Assembly: GCA_002347025.1 (NCBI GenBank)
Contig: DEAE01000024.1
Span: forward strand, 62,001-126,000
Length of the DNA: 64,000 nucleotides
Direction: 5' to 3'
Origin: Acidobacteria bacterium UBA2990
Lineage (GTDB): Bacteria; Acidobacteriota; Vicinamibacteria; Vicinamibacterales; UBA8438
Each line of letters opens with the position of its first letter. The first letter of the stretch is position 1. A program made the translations under genes and the position numbers. Under the pieces are notes generated by a model. That model was not told the origin of the DNA. It worked only from the letters and a program-made list of their open reading frames with translations, and did not search any database. Positions 15,856 to 24,954 of this stretch are shown one piece after another.

Positions 15856-17468
15856 GCAACACCGCTAATTTTCCACTCTTGTCGCTGATCATGTTTACGC
15901 CGCTGGTGGGTGCGGTGCTTTTGCTGTTTGTGAGCAAGCACAGCGAAGATACCATCCGGTGGATTGCGAATGGATTTGCCGTACTCGGCTTCTTGGTGTC
16001 CTTGCCTCTGTGGTTCTGGCTGGATGTGGCCACAACGGACTGGCAGTTTGTTGAGAAGATGGACTGGATCCCGTCCATAGGAGCCCAGTATTTCGTTGGG
16101 GTCGATGGGTTCAGTTCATTACTCATCCTGCTGGCTACCCTCATGGGGGTAATTGCGATCTTGTCCTCATGGACGGCGATCACAGAGCGAGTGAAGGAGT
16201 ACTACATTTTTCTCCTTGTGCTCCAGACAGGCATGATCGGAGCCTTTGTGGCCCTGGACTTCCTGCTTTTCTTTGTTTTCTGGGAAGTGATGCTGGTGCC
16301 GATGTACTTCCTTATTGGGATATGGGGCAGCTCGAACCGACTGTATTCGGCGATTAAATTCTTCCTGTTCACGTTGGTCGGGAGCGTAGTGATGTTACTC
16401 GGTATCTTAGCGGTCTACTTCTACTATCACGAAGTGACCGGAGACTACACGTTCGACATCACCAAATTTCACGCTTTGAACATGCCGTTCGATTTGCAGT
16501 GGTGGGTCTTCTTGGCCTTCTTCCTTGGCTTTGCCGTCAAAGTACCGATGTTCCCATTCCATACTTGGCTGCCTGACGCACATACAGATGCGCCGACAGC
16601 CGGGTCCGTGATCCTGGCTGCTGTGCTCCTCAAAATGGGCACTTACGGGTTTATTCGATTTTCTTTACCCATCTTGCCTGAGGCGACCCAGGCTTTTGTG
16701 CCGTGGGTGGTTTGGCTGTCGATTATTGGCATTATTTACGGTGCGTTAGTGGCGATGGCGCAGCGCGACTGGAAGCGCCTGGTGGCTTATTCGAGTGTTA
16801 GCCACATGGGCATGGTGATGCTCGGGATGTTTGCGCTGACGCCGGTCGGTGTGACGGGCAGTATCGTTCAGCAAATCAATCATGGTGTGTCGACTGGGGC
16901 TTTGTTTTTGTTAGTTGGGGTAGTTTACGAGCGTCGACACACGAGAGAGATTTCTGAATATGGCGGCCTGTCTAAGGTCATGCCGGCTTATGCCGCAGTG
17001 TTTTTGGTCATGACAATGTCTTCGATTGGGCTGCCCACCTTAAATGGCTTCATTGGTGAGATTTTGATTCTGCAGGGTATCTTCGTGGTTAACAAGGTGT
17101 GGGCTGCGTTTGCTGCCACTGGCATAGTGTTAGGGGCGGCCTATATGCTCTGGTTGTATCAGCGGACTATGTTTGGGACTGTAGATAACCCAAAGAATGA
17201 GAAGCTGCCTGACCTGAATCTTCGGGAGTGGGCAACGTTCACTCCGCTGTTGATTTTGGCGGTTTGGATCGGGTTATATCCGAAGCCTTTCTTGGATAGG
17301 CTTGACACTTCCGTCGATCGAGTCATGGCCCGTGTCAATAGTGCTTACATGCCCCTTAATGCTCTTGGGCAGGGGGCCGTCGAACCAAACACGCCACCCA
17401 AGGTGCTCACTCTTGAGGTGGATTCCGGCGATACCGCAAGGACACCCGTCCGTGGTGGGGCCAGATAA
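15852..17468 (+). CDS. nuoM: NADH-quinone oxidoreductase subunit M
   Basis: A 538-residue antiporter-like subunit with about 14 helices. The ATG at 15852 is preferred to an in-frame TTG at 15828. Signatures: VFWEVMLVPMYFLIGIWG (about 138-155, with the key glutamate), FHTWLPDAHTDAPTAGSVILAAVLLKMGTYGF (about 236-267) and YSSVSHMGMVMLG. The family-typical ending is replaced by a polar tail of about 40 residues. The start overlaps the stop of a 36-codon ORF, and its stop overlaps the nuoN start (TAATG). Confidence 0.96.
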   Translation: MSNTANFPLLSLIMFTPLVGAVLLLFVSKHSEDTIRWIANGFAVLGFLVSLPLWFWLDVATTDWQFVEKMDWIPSIGAQYFVGVDGFSSLLILLATLMGVIAILSSWTAITERVKEYYIFLLVLQTGMIGAFVALDFLLFFVFWEVMLVPMYFLIGIWGSSNRLYSAIKFFLFTLVGSVVMLLGILAVYFYYHEVTGDYTFDITKFHALNMPFDLQWWVFLAFFLGFAVKVPMFPFHTWLPDAHTDAPTAGSVILAAVLLKMGTYGFIRFSLPILPEATQAFVPWVVWLSIIGIIYGALVAMAQRDWKRLVAYSSVSHMGMVMLGMFALTPVGVTGSIVQQINHGVSTGALFLLVGVVYERRHTREISEYGGLSKVMPAYAAVFLVMTMSSIGLPTLNGFIGEILILQGIFVVNKVWAAFAATGIVLGAAYMLWLYQRTMFGTVDNPKNEKLPDLNLREWATFTPLLILAVWIGLYPKPFLDRLDTSVDRVMARVNSAYMPLNALGQGAVEPNTPPKVLTLEVDSGDTARTPVRGGAR

Positions 17469-18940
17469 TGCCGGCTGGTTTTTCTGCGCTTGATTTCTAC
17501 TACATCCTGCCTGAGTTGTTGCTGACAGGCGGAGCAATGGTGGTGCTGTTGTTGGCAGTGCTAACGCCTCGCAACGACAATCTATTGCTCGGGGTGTCGC
17601 TGGGCACCTTAGTGGCTTCCGTGCTCTCAGTGTCGTTGTTCTCCGGGTTAGATGTGACGGCTGCTCGTGGGTTGCTTGCTGTGGATAGTTTTGCAGCCTT
17701 CTTTAAGTTTATTGTTCTCTTGTCTGCTGGGCTAACGATGTTGATGTCGGCTCCCTATCTTCGCGTGGAAGGTCTGAAAGCTGGTGAATATTACTTCCTG
17801 ATCTTGTGTGCGACGCTCGGTATGATGTTCATGGCGAGTGGGGTTGACCTAATCACGCTGTTTATCGGTCTTGAAACGATGGCAGTGTCATTTTATATAC
17901 TCGCAGGCTTTCTAAAACCGAACCCCCGTTCAAATGAAGCCGCTGTCAAATATTTTTTGTTAGGTGCCTTTTCTTTAGGTGTGCTGCTTTATGGAATGTC
18001 GCTGGTCTATGGGGCAACTGGAACCACAAGTCTACAAGGCATAGCTGTTGCTTTGAGTGGACAAAGTCCGAGTATGGTGATCGTACTTGCGGTGGTGCTG
18101 ATTGGGGCTGGGATGGGCTTCAAGATCGCAGCGGTACCGTTCCACATGTGGGCGCCTGATGTATACGAGGGGGCTCCTACTCCCGTAACTGCATTCCTAT
18201 CGGTGGGGTCAAAGGCGGCCTCATTTGCCATGTTGTTAAGGATTTTTGTCGAAGCTCTCCCTGCAGTCGCAGCTGATTGGAGTGCGCTGTTCTGGGTGCT
18301 TGCTGTGCTCACTATGACCTTGGGCAACATTGCTGCTCTTACGCAGAGCAACCTAAAGCGAATGCTTGCCTATTCTTCGATCGCCCATGCTGGATACCTG
18401 CTGATAGGTGTAGTTGTTGGCACCGAGCGTGGGGTTGCTTCCATGCTTGTGTACTTGGGTGTCTATCTATTCATGCAATTGGGAGCATTCGCTATTGTGG
18501 TGGCGATGCGTCGAAGTGATGTGGTTGGTGATGAATTGAAGGACCTCGGCGGATTATTCCGTCGCAGCCCGGCAGCGGCTTTCATGATGTTGCTCTTCAT
18601 GTTATCGCTGGGTGGTATCCCACCAACTGCAGGCTTTATGGGCAAGGTGTGGTTGTTTGGGGCGGCAGTAGACGCAGGATTCGTCTGGTTGGCCGTGATT
18701 GCTGTGGCCAATAGTGCCGTATCTCTCTATTATTACCTTCGCGTTGTCGTGTTTATGTGGATGCACGAGGATGCCCAACCTGGGTCCCCTTTGGTTTTTG
18801 GCCCTGCTATGACGGTGGCGTTAGGCATCGCTATTCTCGGTACGGTTGTGTTCGGGATTTATCCTCAACTCCTCTTCGAGCAGGCTCAGGCGGCAGCCGG
18901 AACTCTCGAAGGATTTAGTGCTACAGTGGCGTTGCGATAA
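17468..18940 (+). CDS. nuoN: NADH-quinone oxidoreductase subunit N
   Basis: A 490-residue antiporter-like subunit and the last gene of the nuo operon. Signatures: LITLFIGLETMAVSFYILAGF (about 130-150, with the conserved glutamate), VPFHMWAPDVYEGAPTPVTAFLSVGSKAASFA (about 223-254) and NLKRMLAYSSIAHAGYLLIG. Length is normal. It overlaps the nuoM stop by one base, so the pair is coupled. Confidence 0.96.
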   Translation: MPAGFSALDFYYILPELLLTGGAMVVLLLAVLTPRNDNLLLGVSLGTLVASVLSVSLFSGLDVTAARGLLAVDSFAAFFKFIVLLSAGLTMLMSAPYLRVEGLKAGEYYFLILCATLGMMFMASGVDLITLFIGLETMAVSFYILAGFLKPNPRSNEAAVKYFLLGAFSLGVLLYGMSLVYGATGTTSLQGIAVALSGQSPSMVIVLAVVLIGAGMGFKIAAVPFHMWAPDVYEGAPTPVTAFLSVGSKAASFAMLLRIFVEALPAVAADWSALFWVLAVLTMTLGNIAALTQSNLKRMLAYSSIAHAGYLLIGVVVGTERGVASMLVYLGVYLFMQLGAFAIVVAMRRSDVVGDELKDLGGLFRRSPAAAFMMLLFMLSLGGIPPTAGFMGKVWLFGAAVDAGFVWLAVIAVANSAVSLYYYLRVVVFMWMHEDAQPGSPLVFGPAMTVALGIAILGTVVFGIYPQLLFEQAQAAAGTLEGFSATVALR

Positions 18941-19200
18941 CAGCCTGAGATCATCGAGCAGTCTGCGCCATCCCTCTTACAAAAATGCGAGCATTACTTA
19001 GGAATTGCTGGAACTTCAGGATGTACGCTGCCTGAAGCGGGTGTTGGGTGGTTAAGCACCATAAAGTGGATAGCATTGAATGGTGTTCCAACCAGGAGCC
19101 TGGTTAGGTGGGGATTGTGTGGTGGAGTAGCTAATCCTGCACCAGAGAGCCTGACTAGTAAACTGGGAATGCGATGAGCTCTTTCACAGAGCTGTTCTGC
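18941..19200. other. Convergent intergenic region between nuoN and atpF
   Basis: 260 bases with no gene. Two hairpins can be drawn: AACCAGG/CCTGGTT with a 2-nt loop (19090-19105) and AGCTCT/AGAGCT with a 5-nt loop (19177-19193). Neither is followed by a strong T-tract, so I call them only candidate two-way terminators. Confidence 0.35.
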
Positions 19201-19704
19201 CTAGTTTTGTGACGTTGAGATTTGGTTGATCGATTCTTGGATCAGGTTGTCGTTGTCTTCCTTGGTGAGATTCTTCTTTATAAGCTTCGAAGCGACAGCA
19301 AGAGATAAATCAACTGCTTCACGGCGAACTTCTTGTAACGCCTGTGTAGTTTCTTGCTGAATTTGTTGCCTCGCATTGCTGACCAGGGCCTCAGCTTCGG
19401 CCCTGGCCTTTCGCTTCACATCCTCACGAACAGTCTCTGCTGAGGCTCGGCTCTTGGCTACGATATCTTGTGCTTCTGAGCGTGCAGTTGCCATGATTTC
19501 CGCTGACTGTTCTTGCAGACGTTTTAGTTCGAGTTGCGCTTGCTTGGCGTCATCCAACGATTTCTGTATGGTCCGTTGTCGTTCCTCGAGCGCTGCGAGT
19601 AGCGGTCGCCATGCGAACTTGCCTAATGCCCAAACCAGCACCAAGAAGGTGAGAATGGTCCAAATAAATAGCCCGGGATCGGGTTGGACCAGAGGATTAT
19701 CCAT
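19201..19704 (-). CDS. atpF: ATP synthase F0 subunit b
   Basis: A 167-residue peripheral-stalk subunit. One N-terminal transmembrane helix (about 8-28, PGLFIWTILTFLVLVWALGKFAW) is followed by RPLLAALEERQRTIQKSLDDAKQAQ and a long alanine- and charge-rich coiled coil to the C-terminus. It is the last gene of an F0-only operon. The F1 gene atpH (delta), usually next, is not present. Confidence 0.94.
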   Translation of the reverse strand: MDNPLVQPDPGLFIWTILTFLVLVWALGKFAWRPLLAALEERQRTIQKSLDDAKQAQLELKRLQEQSAEIMATARSEAQDIVAKSRASAETVREDVKRKARAEAEALVSNARQQIQQETTQALQEVRREAVDLSLAVASKLIKKNLTKEDNDNLIQESINQISTSQN

Positions 19705-19760
19705 GTGAGGCTCCCTTTAACGGTGTCATGCTTGGCACAGCAAGTGATTGAATGAACCGG

Positions 19761-19985
19761 TTACCGCATTAGGACGACAATAAAGATGAACACCTCGGCC
19801 AGAATGGCCACACCTTCAAGCAGGAACAGTGGCAATTGTACGGCACCGCTGATTTGTGCTGCGGCAGACGGCTGCCTGGCAATACTCTCAGCAGCAGCAG
19901 CTGTAAACCGACCAATGCCTAGACCTGCCCCGACAACAATCAGACCTAGACCGAGCGCGACGCCAATGATGTACAGGCTTTCCAT
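19761..19985 (-). CDS. atpE: ATP synthase F0 subunit c (rotor ring)
   Basis: A 74-residue hairpin proteolipid: helix 1 with the glycine motif GAGLGIGRF (about 19-27), polar loop ARQP (about 36-39), and helix 2 with the ion-binding carboxylate Glu57 in FLLEGVAILAEV. The residue after the glutamate is Gly rather than the Ser/Thr seen in sodium-binding rings, so proton coupling is more likely (inference). It lies between atpB and atpF. Confidence 0.95.
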   Translation of the reverse strand: MESLYIIGVALGLGLIVVGAGLGIGRFTAAAAESIARQPSAAAQISGAVQLPLFLLEGVAILAEVFIFIVVLMR

Positions 19986-20032
19986 TCAGCTAACCTCCGT
20001 GTGAGTGAAGTGTTTTTAGAGGGGTAGATATG

Positions 20033-20986
20033 CTAGTGGTGGACATTGATGGCCATGCCTATGAACACTGATGTTAGCAAGGTAAACACGTAGGCTTGGA
20101 CCATGACGACAATAATTTCGAGAGCCGAGATACCGACCGCCAGCGGCAAAGCGACTGTAAAACCAACACCCATGCCGAGAGCCGCGCTCTCAAATACTTG
20201 ATTAAAGATAAAGACAAGCGACAGAATCGAGAGGATGGCAATGTGCCCTCCGGTCATGTTGGCGGCTAACCTCATGGTGAGCGCGAACGGTTTTACAAAC
20301 ATTCCCATAACCTCGATCGGAATCAGCAAGATATAGATTGGCCACGCAAGACCAGAAGGTACCAAGTTTTTCCAATGAGTTACAAAGCCATGAGCCATGG
20401 TGCCAGCAACGATGATAGCGAAAAAAGTGATCGTAGCTAAAGCTGCGGTGACGTTGTAATTGGCTGTGGCGGTTGTGCCGCCATGAAGAAAACTGTTTAT
20501 TAGGGATTCGGCCTCGTGCCCATTTCCCAGCACAAATCGGTCTATAAGCCCCAATACCTCGAAAATAGGGACGAGGCCGATCGCGTTACATACAAGGATG
20601 AAGAGAAAAAGCGTTAGAACGAGTGGTGTCCACGTGTTGACGAGTTTTGTACCGACGTTTGGAAGCACGATCGAATCGCGAATAGATTGCACCAACCACT
20701 CCAAGGCATTCATAAAACCCGAGGGAATTGGTTTGTCCTGACTCAGGTGGCGACGAATAGTCATGGTTACGACTAGAAACAAAAACGCGGCTACCAACCA
20801 TAACATCATGACGTGCTTTGTGACTGAAAAATCAATCCCCGCGATGTGGGGTAGGTGCAAGATAGGGTGATCAAGCGGACTATTTGAAACGTGTTCGATG
20901 ATCACTTCACCAGCATTAAATCCCTCTTCGGCCCCGTGCTCGAGGTCGGCTGCATGGTGGACGTCTTCTTCGTGTTGTACGCTCAT
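20033..20986 (-). CDS. atpB: ATP synthase F0 subunit a
   Basis: A 317-residue stator subunit with the ion half-channels. The long N-terminal segment before the first helix (about 1-55) is rich in Glu, His and Asp (EEDVHHAADLEHGAEEG), longer than in E. coli. The essential arginine is in FALTMRLAANMTGGHI, followed by helices ending in VYVFTLL-type residues. The only F0 a-subunit gene here, it is followed by atpE and atpF. Confidence 0.95.
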   Translation of the reverse strand: MSVQHEEDVHHAADLEHGAEEGFNAGEVIIEHVSNSPLDHPILHLPHIAGIDFSVTKHVMMLWLVAAFLFLVVTMTIRRHLSQDKPIPSGFMNALEWLVQSIRDSIVLPNVGTKLVNTWTPLVLTLFLFILVCNAIGLVPIFEVLGLIDRFVLGNGHEAESLINSFLHGGTTATANYNVTAALATITFFAIIVAGTMAHGFVTHWKNLVPSGLAWPIYILLIPIEVMGMFVKPFALTMRLAANMTGGHIAILSILSLVFIFNQVFESAALGMGVGFTVALPLAVGISALEIIVVMVQAYVFTLLTSVFIGMAINVHH

Positions 20987-21141
20987 GATGGTGAAGCTGC
21001 GTTGTGGCCTTTGTTGGTACTTCTTAGCCTGTGATTTACGTCTTGTCTAGTTCAGCCTCATGCGAGTAGTCAAATAACGTTGGTGTCTTCTCTTTTCTTC
21101 TTTCGGTTCCATGTGAGTCGAGGGAACGAGTACTACTTGGG

Positions 21142-21519
21142 CTAGTGGTTGACGGACCTGGTTATGGCCTGAGTAGTCAACGTTTTCAGATAGAACGCTT
21201 CGCTGATCTGAAGCGATACAAAATAGCCAGTAAAGCTGAGGGCAAATGCCACAGGGTTGACCTCGAGTCCTATGATCGCGATCCACACGTAGATCGGGTA
21301 AAACAACATCTTCAAGCTGAACCCTCTTATCATACGACCGGTCATGCTGGTCGGGTCCTTGCCTAGCGCCTGTTCCATGGTGATGATGGTTCCGAGTCCT
21401 GTAGCGAGTGGGCCCAGCATTCCGAGCAGTATAGCCTTAGCGTAAGTCGGAGCAATTACCGTCATGAGCAGGCTGCAGCTTGACACACTCACAAATGCAA
21501 CAAGTAACAGCAGTTTCAT
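21142..21519 (-). CDS. AtpI-like small membrane protein of the ATP synthase operon
   Basis: A 125-residue protein with four predicted transmembrane segments. Size, topology and position (just upstream of atpB) match the AtpI/UncI family, which helps c-ring assembly and magnesium homeostasis in some bacteria. I see no strictly diagnostic motif, so the name rests mainly on position. The start overlaps the atpZ-like stop (ATGA, 21516-21519). Confidence 0.6.
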   Translation of the reverse strand: MKLLLLVAFVSVSSCSLLMTVIAPTYAKAILLGMLGPLATGLGTIITMEQALGKDPTSMTGRMIRGFSLKMLFYPIYVWIAIIGLEVNPVAFALSFTGYFVSLQISEAFYLKTLTTQAITRSVNH

Positions 21520-21758
21520 GCTTTCCAGATAGTCTTTGCTAGCTCATAAAAGCCAACGACGAGGCCCAGCAGCAACCCTGTTACCAAGCCCCAGTGAGAC
21601 GTCGTGGCCCAGCGATCGAATAGATGCCCTAATCCACCGAGCAGTAGGATCGCACCCGTTAGTGTATATCCTGCTGCTGCCGCCGGGCCAGACCGACGAA
21701 CGTTCTCCTGCAAGCTATTTAGCGAACTCGCAAGAAAATGGTTGCTCTGGTCTGACAT
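21516..21758 (-). CDS. AtpZ/AtpI-family protein
   Basis: An 80-residue protein from the ATG at 21758. Upstream in-frame starts add a Cys/Pro-rich segment that does not look like family sequence. Two transmembrane helices contain GYTLTGAILLLGGLGHLFDRW and LVTGLLLGLVVGFYELAKTIWKA, the paired-helix layout of AtpZ/AtpI proteins encoded first in many atp operons. Known AtpZ proteins form a magnesium/calcium-related complex with AtpI. It is the first gene of this F0 operon, and no Shine-Dalgarno is obvious. Confidence 0.7.
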   Translation of the reverse strand: MSDQSNHFLASSLNSLQENVRRSGPAAAAGYTLTGAILLLGGLGHLFDRWATTSHWGLVTGLLLGLVVGFYELAKTIWKA

Positions 21759-22265
21759 AAGCGTGCCAGCACCCGGTACGCCCGAACAAGACAACGTGTC
21801 CAGGCTAGGGACGATTGGGACAGGGCCAACACCCCACATATTTCCCCACCAGCAGGGAACATAGGATGATAACAGGCAAGGCCTTGGCATGGCAACTGAG
21901 CTTGGTGGTTGCTTAGTGATACCTGGCAATCATCTCGATCCAGTTTGGCCATACAACTGCAGGTTGCATAGTCGACTGAACCAATAATCTGAACATGTCT
22001 TGGACTCTAAATGCCTTTATATGAATGATTGCCCGAAAAGATAATACCAGCACCCTGAGGTGACAGAGGCTGCGCGCTGGTCATGACACAAGCGAGCGAT
22101 CTAACGGAGCAAATCATTTAAGGCTTTTCTTTGATCCGGAAAGAGGCTGGGGCGTCAGTCAGGTTCATGAAGGTCCGTGTCTGGAAGCCTCTCCGCGCTC
22201 GATATTGCGGCAGTCTTGAGGCGCGTGATGTTGCCGGTTGCACGGCAGGTTCTTTGTTTCTGGGG
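21759..22265. other. Intergenic region upstream of atpZ and downstream of the E1 gene
   Basis: About 500 bases with no gene I can support. It should contain the promoter of the leftward F0 operon, but I could not pick a convincing -35/-10 pair. A 5-bp TGCCG/CGGCA hairpin lies near 22232-22247. Short open frames here are compositionally unlike genes. Confidence 0.4.
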
Positions 22266-24404
22266 TCAGTAATCGTTAGCGGCTGTTATGACGTCCAGGA
22301 TGTCGTTAGCTTGAGGCAGAATCGCTTCGGCAAGATCCGGATGATAGGCTACTGGGCAGTCGAGTGCTCCTACTCTCTTAACCGGGGCGTCTAAATGACC
22401 GAACAGTTCGTCGGCTATGCGAGCTGCCAATTCAGCGCCGAACCCACATGTTAGCTGGTCTTCATGCGCAACGACCACGCGGCTGGTTTCTGCTACTGCG
22501 GTGGCGATTGCAGACCAATCGTAGGGCGCTAGCGTTCGTAAATCGATTACCTTCACGCTGATACCTTGCTGCGCTGCCCGTTCGGCTGCTAGCAGTGTCC
22601 GCTGAACTAGGGCTCCCCATGTGATGACCACCAAATCAGAGCCCTCTCTTTTTAAGCGGGCTCGACCGAATGGTATTTGGTGATCTGGGCCAGGATACGG
22701 TGCTTTGCTGTAGGTCTGGCGATAGAGATGTTTGTGCTCTAGGAACAGCACGGGGTCGTCGCATCGGAGCGCTGTGCGCAGCAGTCCGACTGCATCGGTG
22801 GCATCTGAAGGAAAGACGATGCGTAATCCAGGGCAGTGCGCGAAGATGCTTTCCCCAGATTGGCTATGGTAGAGGGATCCTCCACGGACATATCCCCCGA
22901 TCGGAGCCCGGATCACGAATGGGCAGGAATAGGCATTGTTTGATCGATACCGTATCATGGTCAACTCGTCCCTGATCTGCATCATCGCTGGCCAGATATA
23001 GTCGAAAAATTGGATCTCAACTACAGGTTTGAGTCCTCGCAAGGCCATTCCGATGGCACGCCCTACGATGTTGGCTTCAGCTAGCGGAGAGTTGAATACG
23101 CGCTCACGTCCATATTCACGCTGAAGACCAAGTGTCGCCTTAAAGACGCCTCCCTTCCCCTTGACGGTAGACAGCGCCTCGGCTCGGCTACTGTCGGCGA
23201 TGTCTTCTCCAAATGCTAGCAGGCGTGGATTTTGTCCGAATTCGTCCTTGAGAGTACGGTTGATAGCCGCCACCATCGTGATTGGATCTCCTTCAGAAAC
23301 TCCAGAAACACTGAAGCTGTCAGAGGTGGGGTCCACATCAGGGGAATAGACATATTGGAGTACGGTCGCTGGGTTAGGTGACTTAGCCGCCATCGCGCGG
23401 TTAGTTGCATCCTGTATTTCCAGGTCTACACTCGCGGAGATCCGAGTTAACGTTTCTGTGTCGGCAAGGTGCTTGCTAGTCAGAAGTGTGGAGAAAATTC
23501 TGAGCGGGTCGCGATCGTGTTCTCGGGTTCGCTCCTCTTCGTTCCTGTATTGCCCATCGTCATCCGAGTATGAATGCGAATACAACCGGACAACGTTTGC
23601 TTTCACTAAAACCGGCCCACGCCCACCACGAGCATAATTGAGCGCACGCTTCATTGCTGCAAAACTGGACAGAACGTCGGTGCCATCTACAGTGATGACT
23701 TCGAGTCCGGGGAACGCTGAGACTAAACGGGCAATGTCCCCACCTGGAGTTTGGATTTCAACTGGGACCGAAATAGCGTAGCCGTTATCTTCGACAAGAA
23801 AGATGATTGGCAGGCGCCTTGTGCAAGCCGTGTTCAGGGATTCCCAGAACTCACCTTCGCTGGTTCCCCCATCACCGAGTGATACAAAAGTTACATTGCC
23901 TTCCATGTCGCCGGCGTCGGTCCCGCAGATTTCTGGAAACCTTAGATAGAACTGACTGGCTTCGGCGCTTCCTACAGCATGAAGGCACTGAGTGGATACT
24001 GCGCTGGACGGCGAGACAAGGTTGAGATCCGGTCTGCTCCAGTGAGAGGGCATCTGTCGTCCACCCGATGATGGATCAGTTGATGCGCCTACTGCTGCTA
24101 GAAGCATCTCATAGGGTGTCATGCCAAGGGCCAGACACAATGCACGGTCTCGGTAATATGGAAAAAACCAGTCGTAGCCAGCCTTTAACTGCCTACCGGC
24201 AGCTACGAGGATAGCTTCATGACCTGCTCCGCTAATCTGGAAAAAGCTCTTGCTTTGTTCGAGAAGCTGGATTTCCTTGTCGTCCAGCCGTCTGGACAGT
24301 AGCATCGTTCGGTAGATCTGAAGCAGCTCAGCTTGACACAGCCCTTCATAGAGCCGTTGGGTCTGGGCCGGATTCACGGCCTTGGAGACCGTTGAGCTCT
24401 TCAT
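22266..24404 (-). CDS. Fused alpha-beta E1 component of a 2-oxoacid dehydrogenase complex
   Basis: A 712-residue thiamine-diphosphate enzyme joining E1-alpha and E1-beta in one chain. The alpha half (to about 350) has the ThDP/Mg motif GDGGTSEGEFWESLNTA...VEDNGYAISV. The beta half (from about 375) has ITMVAAINRTLKDEF, FGEDIAD, SPLAEANIVGRAIGMAL and the C-terminal swivel domain VIDLRTLAPYDW. The ATG at 24404 is preceded by AAAGAGGA; a GTG 21 nt upstream would put that site inside the gene. It would decarboxylate pyruvate or branched-chain 2-oxoacids and acylate E2 lipoyl groups. No E2 or E3 gene is adjacent, so the substrate is undecided. Confidence 0.92.
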   Translation of the reverse strand: MKSSTVSKAVNPAQTQRLYEGLCQAELLQIYRTMLLSRRLDDKEIQLLEQSKSFFQISGAGHEAILVAAGRQLKAGYDWFFPYYRDRALCLALGMTPYEMLLAAVGASTDPSSGGRQMPSHWSRPDLNLVSPSSAVSTQCLHAVGSAEASQFYLRFPEICGTDAGDMEGNVTFVSLGDGGTSEGEFWESLNTACTRRLPIIFLVEDNGYAISVPVEIQTPGGDIARLVSAFPGLEVITVDGTDVLSSFAAMKRALNYARGGRGPVLVKANVVRLYSHSYSDDDGQYRNEEERTREHDRDPLRIFSTLLTSKHLADTETLTRISASVDLEIQDATNRAMAAKSPNPATVLQYVYSPDVDPTSDSFSVSGVSEGDPITMVAAINRTLKDEFGQNPRLLAFGEDIADSSRAEALSTVKGKGGVFKATLGLQREYGRERVFNSPLAEANIVGRAIGMALRGLKPVVEIQFFDYIWPAMMQIRDELTMIRYRSNNAYSCPFVIRAPIGGYVRGGSLYHSQSGESIFAHCPGLRIVFPSDATDAVGLLRTALRCDDPVLFLEHKHLYRQTYSKAPYPGPDHQIPFGRARLKREGSDLVVITWGALVQRTLLAAERAAQQGISVKVIDLRTLAPYDWSAIATAVAETSRVVVAHEDQLTCGFGAELAARIADELFGHLDAPVKRVGALDCPVAYHPDLAEAILPQANDILDVITAANDY

Positions 24405-24462
24405 GGTGGTGGGTTCCTCTTTCACCGACGTAGGTTAAATATATAGCTCCGATGCGGCCGTA

Positions 24463-24471
24463 ATTATAGCA
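24463..24471 (-). promoter_or_regulatory. Extended -10 promoter for the E1 gene
   Basis: On the minus strand this reads TGCTATAAT, an extended -10 (TGnTATAAT). The predicted transcript start, near 24456, leaves a leader of about 50 nt before the ATG at 24404. No good -35 is visible, as is usual for extended -10 promoters. Use is inferred. Confidence 0.5.
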
Positions 24472-24534
24472 CTGAGATTGGGGTTTGAGACCAGACTTTG
24501 AGATGCGAAAATATCCATAAAGTGTTGAATACAA

Positions 24535-24897
24535 ATGAGAAATGAATCTAAAGAGGGCGTGTTTGCTTGTGGTCAGCTGCTGGGGACTTGGGCCGACATC
24601 GAACTTCACAAGGTGACAGAGTTAATTTCGCGAAAATTGGTCTCGGGTGAGTGTCAGACGCTGGCTCAAGTGTATCTCAAACGAGGAGCTTTGGTGCCAC
24701 GACACAGTCACAAAAGCGAACAACTGGTCTATGTCTTGGAAGGTGCCCTGAAGGTACGAATCGACCAAGAGAACCTTATCGTAAGGGAGGGCCAAGTGCT
24801 ACGGATTCCAGTAGGTGTTCCCCATCAGATGGAAGCGTTAGCGGATACTTTCGAACTGGACCTACTCAGTTTCGGTCGGGAGGAGAGGGTGGTCTAG
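24535..24897 (+). CDS. Small single-domain cupin protein
   Basis: A 120-residue cupin with the two conserved motifs: PRHSHKSEQLVYVLEGALKV (about 57-76; metal ligands His58, His60 and Glu63 region) and GQVLRIPVGVPHQM (about 85-98; ligand His97). Such small cupins are metal-binding and may be sugar- or metabolite-binding enzymes, or sensors. No substrate can be named. It is divergent from the E1 gene and converges with the rhomboid gene, so it is a single-gene unit. Confidence 0.8.
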   Translation: MRNESKEGVFACGQLLGTWADIELHKVTELISRKLVSGECQTLAQVYLKRGALVPRHSHKSEQLVYVLEGALKVRIDQENLIVREGQVLRIPVGVPHQMEALADTFELDLLSFGREERVV

Positions 24898-24954
24898 GGG
24901 GTGGCCGGGAACCTCCCAACAGTCAAGCCTTGGGTGTTTTCTAATGACCTTTAC

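Noticed and set aside
21759..21929. N-terminal extension of the AtpZ-like protein
   Set aside because: It is Cys/Pro-rich and unlike the family; the ATG at 21758 gives a normal 80-residue AtpZ.
22131..22394. 87-codon plus-strand frame overlapping the end of the E1 gene
   Set aside because: It runs antisense into the conserved E1-beta C-terminus and has no family features.
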